Notes: generated from the sequence alone by a model not told the origin. A stretch of DNA of 34,744 nucleotides from DASSFG01 sp035547915 (GCA_035547915.1 DASZTS010000143.1:1-34744); one strand, 5' to 3'; positions 1-9,993 are shown, counted from the first letter of the stretch. Made by a program: numbers and translations.

Positions 1-177
1 TTTTACAGGTTCGCGCCGCGGCCCTGAGCGACGATGACCGGCTGGTCCGCCATCTTCGAAACCGTCCCGGCTATCCGTTCCTCCGCCGACCCAGAGTATC
101 TAAACTACCGGTGTAAAACCTCCCGAACTTGGCGTGCACCCCGAAACCCGAATCGGCTCGCCCTGCGCCGTTGCGCA

Positions 178-1971
178 CTATCCGTGATTGGGCCGGTGCT
201 TGGCCGGCCCGTGCGGGGTCGAGAGGTTCTTGGCCGTGTTGATGATGCCCACGTGCGTGAATGCCTGGGGAAAATTACCCAACATCCGCTTTTGCCGGAC
301 ATCGTATTCCTCCGCGATCAAACCCACGTCGTTCCGCAGGCCCAGTAACCGTTCGTAGAGGGCCTCGGCGTCACCATCGCGGCCTTGCAGGTGGTAGTTG
401 TCGGCCAGCCAGAAAGAGCAGGGCAAGAACACCCCTTCGCCCTCGGGCAGGCCGTCGATCGTCTGCCGGTTGCGATAACGCATGACCAGGCCGTCGACGA
501 GCAATTCGCGCTCGATGGCAGCCACCGTACCCTGCACGCGCGGATCGTGCGGCGGCAAGAAACCGACCATCGGGATCATCAGCAGGCTGGCGTCCGGCTC
601 GTCGGAATCATAGTGCTGCACGAAACAGTTCTTGGTCGCGTTGAATCCCTTCGTGCACGTCTCGTCGTGGATCTCCTTACGAAGCTTGCGCCACTTGTCC
701 AAATCGCCCGGCAGATGGAAGCGCTCGGCCGACTTGATCATGCGATCGACACCCAGCCAGGCCATCACACGCGAGTGCGTGAAGTGCCGCCGCCCGCCGC
801 GCACCTCCCAGATGCCTTCATCCGGCTCCTGCCACGACTCCTTGAGAAACTTGAGCAGGTTGCGCTGCAAGTTCCAGGCGTGGGTTTCGATCGGGATGCC
901 ATGCCGGCGGGCGACGTGGACGACGTCGATCACCTCGCCGTAGACGTCCAATTGGAACTGCTCGTGGGCCAAGTTGCCGACGCGCACCGGCCGAGATCCT
1001 TCGTAGCCGGGGAGCCAGCCTAACTCGATCTCGGTCAGGCGGCGCTCGCCGGAAACGCCGTACATGATGTTGAGCTGCGACGCCTTGCCCGCGACGGCCC
1101 GCAGCAGCCAATCGCGCCAGGCCTGTGCCTCGTCGTTATAACCGGCATCGAGCAGGGCATAGAGCATGAACGTGGCGTCGCGCAGCCAACAGTATCGGTA
1201 GTCCCAGTTCCGCTCACCTCCCAGGCATTCGGGCAATGAGGTGGTGGCCGCCGCCACCATGCCGCCCGTCGGGGCGTAGGTCAGAGCCTTCAGCGTGATG
1301 AGCGACCGAACGACCGCCTCGCGCCAGCGCCCCTCGTAGCGGCAGCGCCCCGACCACTCGCGCCACCAGGCCTCGGTACAACGGATCGCGTCGTCGGTGT
1401 CGAGCGGCCGGCGCAGACTTTCGTGCGAGGCGTGCCAACGCAGCAGGAAGGGTACCTGGTCGCCCTCACCGACGGTGAAATTGGCGACCGTGGTCAGGTT
1501 CTTCCCCTGCAATTCGACGGGTGTCTGAAGTCGCACCGCGTCGGGCCCGGCGGTGGCTTGCAAACCGTCCTCCGTGCGGCGTACCCAGGGAACGATCGAA
1601 CCGTAGTCGAAGCGCAGGATGAGCTCCATCTTCATCGGCACGGTTCCACGCCGGCCGACGACCTGCCGCGCCAGCGCGGGGTTGTCGCTACGGGGAGGCA
1701 TGCAGTCGACCAGGGTCACGGCGCCTTCGTCGGTCTCGAAGGTCGTTTCCAAGATCAGGGTATCGGGCCGATAATGGCGTTCGACGCGCCGCACTTCTCC
1801 CGCCGGACAGATGATCCAGCGGCCGTGCTCGTGCGACCCGAGCAAGGCGGCGAAACATGCGCCCGAGTCGAAGCGCGGGAGGCAGAACCAGTCGATCGAG
1901 CCGTCGCAGGCCACGAGCGCGGCCGTATGGAAGTCGCCGATCAGTGCATAGTCTTCGATCCGCGACGACAT
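178..1971 (-). CDS. Glycoside hydrolase family 15 protein (glucoamylase/trehalase-like)
   Basis: This 597-residue protein is predicted to hydrolyse alpha-glucosidic bonds (glucoamylase, glucodextranase or trehalase type). It opens with the family's N-terminal beta domain (IEDYALIGD at 5-13, then DGSIDWFCLPRFDS at 23-36). The (alpha/alpha)6 catalytic region carries NWDYRYCWLRDA (255-266) and GYEGSRPVRVGN (322-333), whose Glu324 fits the usual general acid. GLIAEEYD (550-557) places the general base at Glu554 or Glu555. Length is normal for bacterial GH15. The ATG at 1971 has a strong GGGGGGAG Shine-Dalgarno site 4 bases upstream. There is no signal peptide, so it is probably cytoplasmic and may act on trehalose or stored glucan. 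It stands alone, divergent from the shikimate genes. The substrate cannot be read from sequence. Confidence 0.93.
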   Translation of the reverse strand: MSSRIEDYALIGDFHTAALVACDGSIDWFCLPRFDSGACFAALLGSHEHGRWIICPAGEVRRVERHYRPDTLILETTFETDEGAVTLVDCMPPRSDNPALARQVVGRRGTVPMKMELILRFDYGSIVPWVRRTEDGLQATAGPDAVRLQTPVELQGKNLTTVANFTVGEGDQVPFLLRWHASHESLRRPLDTDDAIRCTEAWWREWSGRCRYEGRWREAVVRSLITLKALTYAPTGGMVAAATTSLPECLGGERNWDYRYCWLRDATFMLYALLDAGYNDEAQAWRDWLLRAVAGKASQLNIMYGVSGERRLTEIELGWLPGYEGSRPVRVGNLAHEQFQLDVYGEVIDVVHVARRHGIPIETHAWNLQRNLLKFLKESWQEPDEGIWEVRGGRRHFTHSRVMAWLGVDRMIKSAERFHLPGDLDKWRKLRKEIHDETCTKGFNATKNCFVQHYDSDEPDASLLMIPMVGFLPPHDPRVQGTVAAIERELLVDGLVMRYRNRQTIDGLPEGEGVFLPCSFWLADNYHLQGRDGDAEALYERLLGLRNDVGLIAEEYDVRQKRMLGNFPQAFTHVGIINTAKNLSTPHGPAKHRPNHG

Positions 1972-2264
1972 CTCACTCCCCCCTGGCTCCCGCCTGTTTC
2001 AACCCTCAGCCATGATAGCCAATCGGGGAAAAAAGGCGCGGGAGCGGCGGGACAGAGGAATAGCCCACTTCCACCCGGCGGTCGGCCGTTGGCCCCCGAT
2101 CGCAGGGCTGATTACAATGAGCGTTTCTCGACCGTTCGGCTCGTCGCGGCGTCGGCGAGCGGCCAGAATGGCTGTCCGCTCGCCGCAAGACGGGGTCCAT
2201 CCGCGTTCCGCCCACCGGTCCTTATGCTGCACTCGTACCACAACGGCAACCACAACCTGTAGTC

Positions 2265-3749
2265 ATGATCTGCGTTAGTATCGGGCGCGGGCGGCATCGG
2301 CACGTCATCGCGGAGCACAAGCATCTGGTCGAGCAAGGGGCCAAGCTCGTCGAATTACGGCTGGATTACATCAATGGGCAGATCAACCTGAAGCGCCTGT
2401 TGGTCGATCGGCCCGGCCCCGTCATCATCACCATCCGGCGACCCCAGGACGGCGGCAAGTACAACGGGACCGAGCAGGAACGCCTCGTGTTGCTGCGCAC
2501 GGCCATCGCCGACGGCGTCGATTATGTCGACCTCGAAGAAGACGTGGCGGCCTCGATCCCGCGCTATGGCAAGACCAAGCGCATCGTGAGCATGCACGAC
2601 TTTCGCAAAACGCCGGAGGATCTGGAAGTGATCCACGCGCGTCTGGCGAAACTCGATCCCGACATCGTCAAAATCTCGACGCTGGCCAACCAACCGCACG
2701 ACAATCTGCGCATGCTGCGGCTCGTCAAGCAGAGCAAGATACCGACCGTGGGGATCTGCATGGGCGACATCGGCACACCGTCGCGCCTGCTGGCCGGCCG
2801 ATGTGGCGCGCCGTTCAGCTATGCCACCTTCCACCACGAACGAACGCTGGCGCCCGGTCAGCTCAGTTTCCAGCAGATGACCGAGATTTACGACTACGAC
2901 AACATCACCAGCCAAACGGAAGTCTATGGCGTGATCGGCGATCCGATCGCCCAGAGCCTGAGCCCCATCATCCACAACGCGGCCTTCCGCGCGTTGAAGC
3001 TGAACAAGGTCTACATTCCGTTCCGGATCCCACGCGAAGACTTGAACAGCTTCTTGGACGACGCCGAGGAGCTGGGAATCAAGGGATTGAGCGTGACCAT
3101 CCCTCACAAAGAGGCGGTGTTGAAGCGGGTCGCGAAGATCGACGGCGCGGTGCGCGGCATCATGGCCGCCAATACGCTCGTCTTCGGCGAGGACGGACTC
3201 GCCAGCTACAACACCGACTATCGCGGAGCGATGGATTGTCTGACGAGCGCCTTGACCAACGAGCGCGGCGACGCCGACCTGGCGACGAAGGTCGCGCTCG
3301 TCCTGGGGGCCGGTGGGGCGGCCAAGGCCATCGCCTTCGGGTTGCAGCGGCGGGGTGCCGAGGTGGTGATCGCCAGCCGCACGCGTGAACGGGCCGACAA
3401 GCTGGCCGCCGCGCTCGGTTGCAAGGCCGTCGACTGGGGAACGCGGCACAATTTCTGGGTCGATGTGCTGGTGAATTGCACGCCGGTGGGCATGCACCCC
3501 AATGTCGATGAATCGCCCTACGACAAGCACTACCTCAAGCCCTCGATGGTCGTGTTCGACACCGTCTACAATCCGGAGAGCACGCTGCTGGTCAAAGACG
3601 CCAGGGCTCGGAGCTGCACGGTGGTGACGGGCGTCGACATGTTCATCCGGCAGGCTGCCTTACAATTCAAGCACTTCACCGATCAAGATGCCTCCCAGGA
3701 GTTGATGCGCGACGTCTTGAAACGCACGATCGGACCGGCCAAGCACTGA
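2265..3749 (+). CDS. aroDE: Bifunctional 3-dehydroquinate dehydratase (type I) / shikimate dehydrogenase
   Basis: This 494-residue fusion catalyses two consecutive cytoplasmic steps of the shikimate pathway, 3-dehydroquinate to 3-dehydroshikimate to shikimate. Residues 1-215 are a type I dehydroquinase: ELRLDY (30-35), SMHDF with catalytic His111, and VKIS with the Schiff-base Lys136. Residues 220-494 are an AroE-type dehydrogenase: YGVIGDPIAQSLSP (221-234), VTIPHK with Lys282, NTDYRG with Asp318, and the NADP-binding GAGGAAKA (348-355). The start is ATG at 2265. Shikimate kinase, the next enzyme of the pathway, lies 83 bases downstream on the same strand. Fusions of these two activities are known from plants, chlamydiae and planctomycetes, so the architecture is real and not a sequencing artefact. 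Confidence 0.96.
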   Translation: MICVSIGRGRHRHVIAEHKHLVEQGAKLVELRLDYINGQINLKRLLVDRPGPVIITIRRPQDGGKYNGTEQERLVLLRTAIADGVDYVDLEEDVAASIPRYGKTKRIVSMHDFRKTPEDLEVIHARLAKLDPDIVKISTLANQPHDNLRMLRLVKQSKIPTVGICMGDIGTPSRLLAGRCGAPFSYATFHHERTLAPGQLSFQQMTEIYDYDNITSQTEVYGVIGDPIAQSLSPIIHNAAFRALKLNKVYIPFRIPREDLNSFLDDAEELGIKGLSVTIPHKEAVLKRVAKIDGAVRGIMAANTLVFGEDGLASYNTDYRGAMDCLTSALTNERGDADLATKVALVLGAGGAAKAIAFGLQRRGAEVVIASRTRERADKLAAALGCKAVDWGTRHNFWVDVLVNCTPVGMHPNVDESPYDKHYLKPSMVVFDTVYNPESTLLVKDARARSCTVVTGVDMFIRQAALQFKHFTDQDASQELMRDVLKRTIGPAKH

Positions 3750-3832
3750 GAGCCGCTGAAGAACCCCCCGGGGCTCGGCGATCCTTTCCGCCTCCGCGTG
3801 ACGTCCTTTACCATCAGCCGTATCGCCCAGAC

Positions 3833-4369
3833 ATGAATCTTGCCCTTATCGGATACCGCGGCACCGGCAAGAGCACCGTCGCCCGGCAGTTGGCGCTGGA
3901 ACTCGGCTGGGACTGGGTCGATGCGGACGTCGAACTCGAACTCGCCGCGGGCAAGTCGATCGCCGCGATCTTCGCCGACGACGGGGAGGGGCACTTTCGC
4001 GATCTCGAGTCGCAGGTGCTGGTCACCCTCGTCACCAGGCCGCGTACGGTCATCGCCGCGGGGGGCGGCGTGGTGCTGCGGGAAGAAAACCGGAGGGAGC
4101 TCGGCCGCTGCGGCCATGTTGTCTGGCTACGGGCATTGCCGGCCACGATACTGCGGCGGGTCGCCGCCGACGCCACGACCGTTGGTCGTCGGCCACGACT
4201 GACGACGGCGGGCGGCGATGCGGAGGTGGTGCGTCTCTTGGCGCAGCGCGAACCGCTCTACCGGCAATGTGCCGGCCTTGAAATCGATACCGAAGATAAA
4301 CGACCGGCCGAAATCGCAGGCGAAATCATCCGCCAACTTCATCTTTCTTCGTCCAAGGAGCTCGTGTGA
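3833..4369 (+). CDS. aroK: Shikimate kinase
   Basis: This 178-residue P-loop kinase phosphorylates shikimate to shikimate 3-phosphate. The Walker A loop GYRGTGKST is at residues 7-15. VDADVELELAAGKSIAAIF follows, with the shikimate-contacting Asp. The GGG motif lies in AAGGGVVLREENR, and the lid region is RRPRL. Length is typical. It lies directly after the aroD-aroE fusion, so three successive pathway steps sit together. Its last codons overlap the next gene: the sequence GTGTGA holds both the GTG start of the prepilin peptidase and this gene's TGA stop, which suggests translational coupling. Confidence 0.94.
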   Translation: MNLALIGYRGTGKSTVARQLALELGWDWVDADVELELAAGKSIAAIFADDGEGHFRDLESQVLVTLVTRPRTVIAAGGGVVLREENRRELGRCGHVVWLRALPATILRRVAADATTVGRRPRLTTAGGDAEVVRLLAQREPLYRQCAGLEIDTEDKRPAEIAGEIIRQLHLSSSKELV

Positions 4370-5682
4370 ACCATTTCGTCGAAATCCCACTTCCCTACCG
4401 GCTGGCCGGCATCTTTGTCGCCGGCATCCTGGTAGGCTACGTGGCGAATCTGATCGCGTTCGCCCTCAGCGAGCGGCCGGGCCGCAGCCCGTGGTCGCGC
4501 CGGCATCCCTACGATGGCAAGAGCCGTTGGCTGGACCGTCTGCCGCTCTTCGGCTGGTTGCGGTTGGCGCGCAAGAGTGAACAACTCGGACGTGCTTTTT
4601 GGGTTCGCCCCCTCTTGGCCGAACTGGCGATGGGCGGCCTCTGCGCGGGGCTTTATTGGTGGGAAGTCGGGCTGGGCATGTTGTTGTCGGGCGGCCAGGT
4701 GGCGGCCGGCGGCAAATATGAACCCAGTCCGATCACCTGGGAGATCATGCACGCCTTGTACGGCGCTCACGTATTGCTGGCGTTCTTCATGCTCACGGCG
4801 TCGCTCATCGACATCGACGAGCGGATCATTCCCGACGAGGTGACGATCACGGGCACCTTGTTCGCTCTGATGTTGTCGGCCGGTTACGCCTGGACGTTGA
4901 TGCCGGTGGACGTGCACATCAACCCGCCCGGTCTGCAATTCGTCGAATTCATGACGCTGGTCTTCCCGGCGCGAAGCTATCCGGATCAATGGCCACCGGT
5001 TTTGGAGGCACCCAAACAGACGTTGCCTTTGTTCGTCGCGCTCGCCGTCTACTGGTTCTGGTGCGTGTCGTTGCTCCCCTGGCTGTGGCTGCCGCGACGC
5101 GGTCTCGAGACGGCGATCCGCATGTTCATCGGCCACGCCGTACGCGCACCGAATTTCCCCTCGATACTGATGATCGCCTTGTGCGGCGGCGTCGGAATCA
5201 CCATGGTCTGGAACCTCGGTGGGCCTGGCTGGGTGGGCCTATTGACTTCGCTGGCCGGCCTGGCCGTCGGCGCGGGGCTGATCTGGTCCGTGCGCGTGAT
5301 CTTCACGGCCATCCTGGGCAAGGAAGCGATGGGTTTCGGCGACGTGACCTTGCTGGCCATGATCGGCGCCTACCTGGGTTGGCAGGCGCCTATCTTTATT
5401 TTCTTCGTCGCGCCTTGCTTGGGACTGCTCTTCGTCCTCCTGTACCTGGTGTTCGGTTTTGCTCGCGAAATAGCGTTCGGACCGTTTCTCTGCCTGGGAA
5501 CGCTCGTCGTGATAGTCGCCTGGCGCTGGTTCTGGGGCGTTAGTATGACGCTGTTCGAGCCCCTGGCCGGCTATCCGATACCGCCGATCCTCGTTTTCCT
5601 GCTACTGTGTATCGCCCTCGGTTCGGTGCTGGCCGTGCCGTGCCATCTGTATCGCTCACGTCGCGCGTCGGGAGCCGCATAA
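4366..5682 (+). CDS. Prepilin peptidase-like A24 aspartic membrane protease
   Basis: This 438-residue polytopic membrane protein is expected to cleave leader peptides of type IV pilin-like proteins, the precursors of pili and type II secretion pseudopilins, at the inner membrane. The two family aspartates are visible: Asp149 in LIDIDERIIPDEVT and Asp326 in MGFGDVTLLAMIGAYLGWQ. The N-terminal domain aligns in outline (SRWLDRLPLFGWL, then RPLLAEL), but the CxxC pairs that bind zinc in many homologues are missing. The stretch between the two aspartates is about 175 residues, much longer than in typical PilD/TcpJ proteins, and holds extra membrane segments. It starts at GTG 4366, overlapping aroK by four bases. 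No pilin gene is nearby. Confidence 0.85.
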   Translation: MNHFVEIPLPYRLAGIFVAGILVGYVANLIAFALSERPGRSPWSRRHPYDGKSRWLDRLPLFGWLRLARKSEQLGRAFWVRPLLAELAMGGLCAGLYWWEVGLGMLLSGGQVAAGGKYEPSPITWEIMHALYGAHVLLAFFMLTASLIDIDERIIPDEVTITGTLFALMLSAGYAWTLMPVDVHINPPGLQFVEFMTLVFPARSYPDQWPPVLEAPKQTLPLFVALAVYWFWCVSLLPWLWLPRRGLETAIRMFIGHAVRAPNFPSILMIALCGGVGITMVWNLGGPGWVGLLTSLAGLAVGAGLIWSVRVIFTAILGKEAMGFGDVTLLAMIGAYLGWQAPIFIFFVAPCLGLLFVLLYLVFGFAREIAFGPFLCLGTLVVIVAWRWFWGVSMTLFEPLAGYPIPPILVFLLLCIALGSVLAVPCHLYRSRRASGAA

Positions 5683-5877
5683 AAAAGAGTGCGCCGGCCC
5701 TGCCATCGCGCGGTCGATCGCGAAAAAGCGCGCCCATTTTGAGGAGCGCGCACCCGCTGCAATCGTCGATCGGTGATACCACTATCGTTTCACAGAAAAT
5801 CGTTGCGGCCGCTGTAACCGCTAGTTATTCTCCAGAATAAGCCCTCTCTTTTGGCAAATCTCCGGGAACCGGTGAAC

Positions 5878-8800
5878 ATGTCGTTTGGTGCATCGTCAGA
5901 AGGCGTTTTCAGCCCCTCCACCTCGCGTCGCGGCAGGCGGCGCCGGCCGGCAAAGCGCGCTCCCGCCCAACTCTTGAATGTGCGGCGCCGCTTAGGCTTA
6001 GAGCCGCTCGAAGATCGTCGCCTGCTGTCGGTCGATCCCAGCACCTCGCCCGAGGTGGCGGCGGCATTGTCCCAAGCGACCAACATGAGCAACTACACGG
6101 CGAGCCAGATCGACTCGGCCGACCAATGGGTGGTGGGATATGCGGCCGGCCAATCGCCGACGGCCTTGGCGACCGCCGTCGGAGCAACGACAACGGGCCC
6201 GACCGGGCTCATCGACAACACGGCCGTCTTCACGTTCCCCAGTTCCGTGAGCGGCGCCACGGCCGAGAGCGAACTGGCCGCCTTGCCCGGCGAAACCTTC
6301 GCCTATCCGATCGTTACGCAACAAGCGACGCTCGATTCGTTTACGCCGCCGACGAACGATCCGTTGTTCGACGAGGAGTGGAACCTCAACAACGTCGGGC
6401 AGACCGGCGGTACGCCCGGCGCCGACATCAACGTGTTGCCCGCCTGGCAAGAGGGCTATACCGGCCAGGGAGTCACGGTCGGCGTGGTCGACTCCGGCGT
6501 GTACTACAATCACCCCGACCTGTCGGCCAACTACAACCCCTCCCTGAGTTACGACTTCTTCGAGAACATCACGAACGCCGAGCCGCCCCTCGGTCCGCTC
6601 CTCGAACCGTTCGCACCGGGCGCCCAAGCCGGTGAAGACAGCCACGGCACCGAGGTCGCCGGCCTGGTGGCGGGCAACGGCGCCAACGGGACCGGCACGG
6701 TGGGCGTCGCGCCCGGCGCCACGCTGGCGTCGGAGAGACTCGTTACATTCGATCCGCAAGGCGATCTGGTGCAGGGGGGCGACATGCAGTCGGCCGCCGC
6801 CCTGAGTTTCCACCCCCAGCAGATCGACATCTACAACAATAGCTGGGGATACATCCAGGGCGGCCCCACATCGGGTTCGCTCGGACCGGCCGACCCGCTG
6901 ACCATCGCCGCCATGCAGCAAGGCGTGACCACCGGCCGCAACGGCCTGGGGAGCATCTACGTCTTCGCCGCCGGAAACGGCGGAAACCAAGTCGGGTTCC
7001 AGAACACCAACGACGAAGAAGAGACCGCCTCGCGGTATGCGATCACGGTCGCGGCCCTGGGCGACCAGGGTCAGGAGAGCCTGTATTCCGCCTCGGGCGC
7101 CTCGGTGTTGGTCAGCGCGCCCGGTGGGCTCGACGCGGCCGGCGCCGCGGACGAGAACGGCATCCCCAGCGCGAGCGTGCTGGCCGTGCCCAACCCGGCC
7201 CAACCGGGCACGTTGCAGTACGAGGCCACGTACGACGACGACGGCACGTTCGGCATGAACGGCACCTCGGCCGCCACGCCCCAGGTGTCGGGCACCGTCG
7301 CCTTGATGTTGCAAGCCAATCCGAAGCTTTCCTGGCGCGACGTCCAACAGATCCTCGCGGAAACGGCCACCGAGAACGATCCGACCGATCCGGGGTGGTT
7401 CAACGACGGCTATGGCTACACGTCCGACGGCGCCATCGTGCCGGTCAACTCGGCCGGTGCCTACAACGGCGCGACTCCCTTGCCGGCTGGCGTCACGGTG
7501 ACGCCGTTCCACATCAACGACAAATTCGGCTTCGGTGAGGTCAATGCGGCGGCCGCCGTCAACATGGCCAAGAACTGGACGCCGTTGCAGCCCGAGGCGA
7601 GCATCAGCTCGGGGCCGGTCACGGTCAACCAGGCCATCCCCGACGGCGTGGCGCAAGGTGTCAGCACGAGCGTCACGTTCACCGGCGGCATCCACGTGGA
7701 ACACGCCCAGCTCACCTTCACCGTCACGCATCCGCAGCGGGGCGACATCGAGGTCATTCTGACCTCGCCCAACGGCACCCGGTCGGTATTGCAGGCGGTA
7801 CGGAGCTTCGAGACCCCGAACGGCGATACGACCTACGACGCGACCATCGGGACCAACGGCACCCTCACGCCCAACGCCAACTACACCAATTGGTCGACCA
7901 GCAGCGTTCAGGAATGGGGCGAGTCGTCGGCCGGCACCTGGACCGTCACCGTTGCCGACGACGACGCCAACGGCCAGGTGGGTACCTTCAATTCGTTCAA
8001 CCTGACCTTGTACGGCCCGCAAGACTACGCGCCGGTCGCCCAGGATTTCACGGTCAATGACAACGAGAATCAGGCCTCCTCGTTTAACGTTCTGAGCCAC
8101 ACGTACGATACCGACGGCAATTACTCGATCGCCCCCGGCTCGCTCACCATCACGTCGCAGCCGGCCGACGGCACGCTTTCGGTGAATCCGCAGACCGGCC
8201 AGGTCGTTTACACGCCCAATTTCAACTTCCACGGCATCGACACTTTCACGTACACCGTACACGACAACAACACCAATGCCGGTACGGGCGTCACTTCACG
8301 GACGGCTACCGTCACGATCGACGTGGGCGCCGTGAACCAAGCGCCGGTGGCGAAGAACATCGTGACGGCAACGAACCTGGGCACGCCCGTCACGATCGAC
8401 ATTCCGGCCAACGTGACGGATACCAGCGGTACGGTGTTGCCCTCGAGTGTGACGATCGTCTCGCAGCCCACCTTTGGCACCGTGAGCGTGAATGCGTCGA
8501 CCGGCATCGCCACCTACACGCCGGGTCCCAATTTTTCGAGCAGCGATAGTTTCGAATACACCGTCGGCGACAACAACGGGCTGACTTCGAACGTCGCCAC
8601 CGTCACCATCAACCTGAGTCAGTTGGCGCCGGTTGCCAGTTCTTTCACGCAGCCCAACGCCAACGAAAACGTCACGCAACAGGTGAACGTGCTGGGACAC
8701 GTCACGGGAAGCGTGAACCCAGCTACCGTGGCCGTCGTCACGGCGCCGCTGCATGGCACGGTCGCGGTCGATCCGGTGACCGGGTTGATCAACTATACGC

Positions 8801-9789
8801 CGCAGGCCAACTTCTTCGGCAACGACAGCTTCACCTATACCGTGGCCAATTTCCAAGGAACGGTTTCGAATATTGCGCTCGTCAGCCTGACGGTGCTGTC
8901 GCAAGGCATACCTGTCGCGCTGAACCACGAATTCGTCTTGGTGCCCGGCTCGTCGGTGATCCAGGGCGTCAGTGCGCTGGACGACCCGTCGAACACCGGC
9001 GCGCTCATCACCACGCTTGTCACCCAGGCGCAGTTCGGAACGGTATCGCTCAACACGAACGGGACGTTCACGTATACCCCGGGCGCCAATTTCCCGGGCA
9101 TCGACCAGTTCAATTACCGGGTGAGCAATGGGGTGGCCAACAGCAATGTGGCGACCATTACGCTCGTCAGCCCGAACTATCATTACATCGAACAGCTCTA
9201 CGCCGACGTCCTTAACCGGACGGCCTCCGAAGCCGAGATCCTGGGCTGGGTGGCACGGATCAACATGGGCGTCTCGCTCTCGCAGATCGCCGCGGGCTTT
9301 CTGGGATCGGGCGAGTATCTGAGCGACTTCATCAACAGCAGCTATGAGCAATTGCTCTCGCGGGGGGCCGACTTCACGGGCCTGGCCTACTGGTTGCAAC
9401 AGTTGCAAGCCGGTCTGAGCATGGAGCAATTCCTGGCGGCACTCGCCGGATCGCCCGAGTATTTCGCGCTGCACGGCGGTACGAATCAAGACCTGGTCGC
9501 CAGCTTCTATCAGACCTTCTTGTCTCGCGGTGCGTCGCAGCCCGAGATTTCTTACTGGGCCAACCAGATCACTTCCGGCGTGCCGGCCTCGACCGTCGCC
9601 ATGCAATTCCTGACGAGCGAGGAATACCGCGCCGATGTGACGAAGACCTATTACTTCAACTATCTCGACACGACGATTACGACGCAGGAGGCGGACCAGT
9701 TCGTGGCGAATTTCGGTCCGACGATCTCGCGGGCACAGATTCAAAACGCCATCCTGTCGAGCAACTCGTTCTACGACAGCGATACCTAG
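5878..9789 (+). CDS. Giant secreted S8 subtilase with P-domain, cadherin-like repeats and DUF4214
   Basis: This is a 1303-residue extracellular or surface serine protease. Residues 41-51 read LEPLEDRRLLS, the planctomycete LEPR-XLL type N-terminal motif after an Arg-rich stretch. The subtilisin domain has Asp205 (GVVDSGV), His256 (DSHGTEVAG), oxyanion Asn367 (FAAGNGG) and Ser464 (NGTSAATPQ), so the full triad is present. Residues ~580-713 form a proprotein-convertase P-domain (HPQRGDIEVILTSPNGT). Four cadherin-like repeats of ~90 residues follow, each with a VxYTPxxxFxGxDxFxYTV pattern. Residues ~1100-1303 match DUF4214 (IEQLYADVLNRTASEAEI). ATG 5878 was chosen because GGGA lies about 10 bases upstream; an in-frame TTG at 5851 would add 9 residues. 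The target substrate is unknown. Confidence 0.93.
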   Translation: MSFGASSEGVFSPSTSRRGRRRRPAKRAPAQLLNVRRRLGLEPLEDRRLLSVDPSTSPEVAAALSQATNMSNYTASQIDSADQWVVGYAAGQSPTALATAVGATTTGPTGLIDNTAVFTFPSSVSGATAESELAALPGETFAYPIVTQQATLDSFTPPTNDPLFDEEWNLNNVGQTGGTPGADINVLPAWQEGYTGQGVTVGVVDSGVYYNHPDLSANYNPSLSYDFFENITNAEPPLGPLLEPFAPGAQAGEDSHGTEVAGLVAGNGANGTGTVGVAPGATLASERLVTFDPQGDLVQGGDMQSAAALSFHPQQIDIYNNSWGYIQGGPTSGSLGPADPLTIAAMQQGVTTGRNGLGSIYVFAAGNGGNQVGFQNTNDEEETASRYAITVAALGDQGQESLYSASGASVLVSAPGGLDAAGAADENGIPSASVLAVPNPAQPGTLQYEATYDDDGTFGMNGTSAATPQVSGTVALMLQANPKLSWRDVQQILAETATENDPTDPGWFNDGYGYTSDGAIVPVNSAGAYNGATPLPAGVTVTPFHINDKFGFGEVNAAAAVNMAKNWTPLQPEASISSGPVTVNQAIPDGVAQGVSTSVTFTGGIHVEHAQLTFTVTHPQRGDIEVILTSPNGTRSVLQAVRSFETPNGDTTYDATIGTNGTLTPNANYTNWSTSSVQEWGESSAGTWTVTVADDDANGQVGTFNSFNLTLYGPQDYAPVAQDFTVNDNENQASSFNVLSHTYDTDGNYSIAPGSLTITSQPADGTLSVNPQTGQVVYTPNFNFHGIDTFTYTVHDNNTNAGTGVTSRTATVTIDVGAVNQAPVAKNIVTATNLGTPVTIDIPANVTDTSGTVLPSSVTIVSQPTFGTVSVNASTGIATYTPGPNFSSSDSFEYTVGDNNGLTSNVATVTINLSQLAPVASSFTQPNANENVTQQVNVLGHVTGSVNPATVAVVTAPLHGTVAVDPVTGLINYTPQANFFGNDSFTYTVANFQGTVSNIALVSLTVLSQGIPVALNHEFVLVPGSSVIQGVSALDDPSNTGALITTLVTQAQFGTVSLNTNGTFTYTPGANFPGIDQFNYRVSNGVANSNVATITLVSPNYHYIEQLYADVLNRTASEAEILGWVARINMGVSLSQIAAGFLGSGEYLSDFINSSYEQLLSRGADFTGLAYWLQQLQAGLSMEQFLAALAGSPEYFALHGGTNQDLVASFYQTFLSRGASQPEISYWANQITSGVPASTVAMQFLTSEEYRADVTKTYYFNYLDTTITTQEADQFVANFGPTISRAQIQNAILSSNSFYDSDT

Positions 9790-9993
9790 TTACGGCCTCC
9801 GAACGGGCCGGCGCGCGGGACCATCCCGATCGCGATACGTTTCCGGATCGGCTCTTCCGGCCTTCGCCCCCTCTGTGTGCGGCTGCGCGGGCATCCGCGA
9901 AAATAGCTGAAACCGGGCGATTTGCGGTCGGGTACAGCTGCTGGGTAGGGTCGAACGAGTCGTTTTTTGCCTCTCGCCAGGAGAATCGCGTTC

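Noticed and set aside
3..53. 16-codon minus-strand frame MADQPVIVAQGRGANL at the window edge
   Set aside because: Too short, no ribosome-binding site and no family; bases 1-177 hold nothing I can support as a gene.
2355..3530. 391-codon antisense frame across the AroD-AroE gene
   Set aside because: Shadow of a strongly conserved sense enzyme; composition is His/Asp/Arg-rich and shows no family motif.
5998..8262. 754-codon open frame antisense to the subtilase gene
   Set aside because: It mirrors a GC-rich coding strand, has an Arg/Gly/Val-rich composition with no domain, and the sense frame has complete protease motifs.
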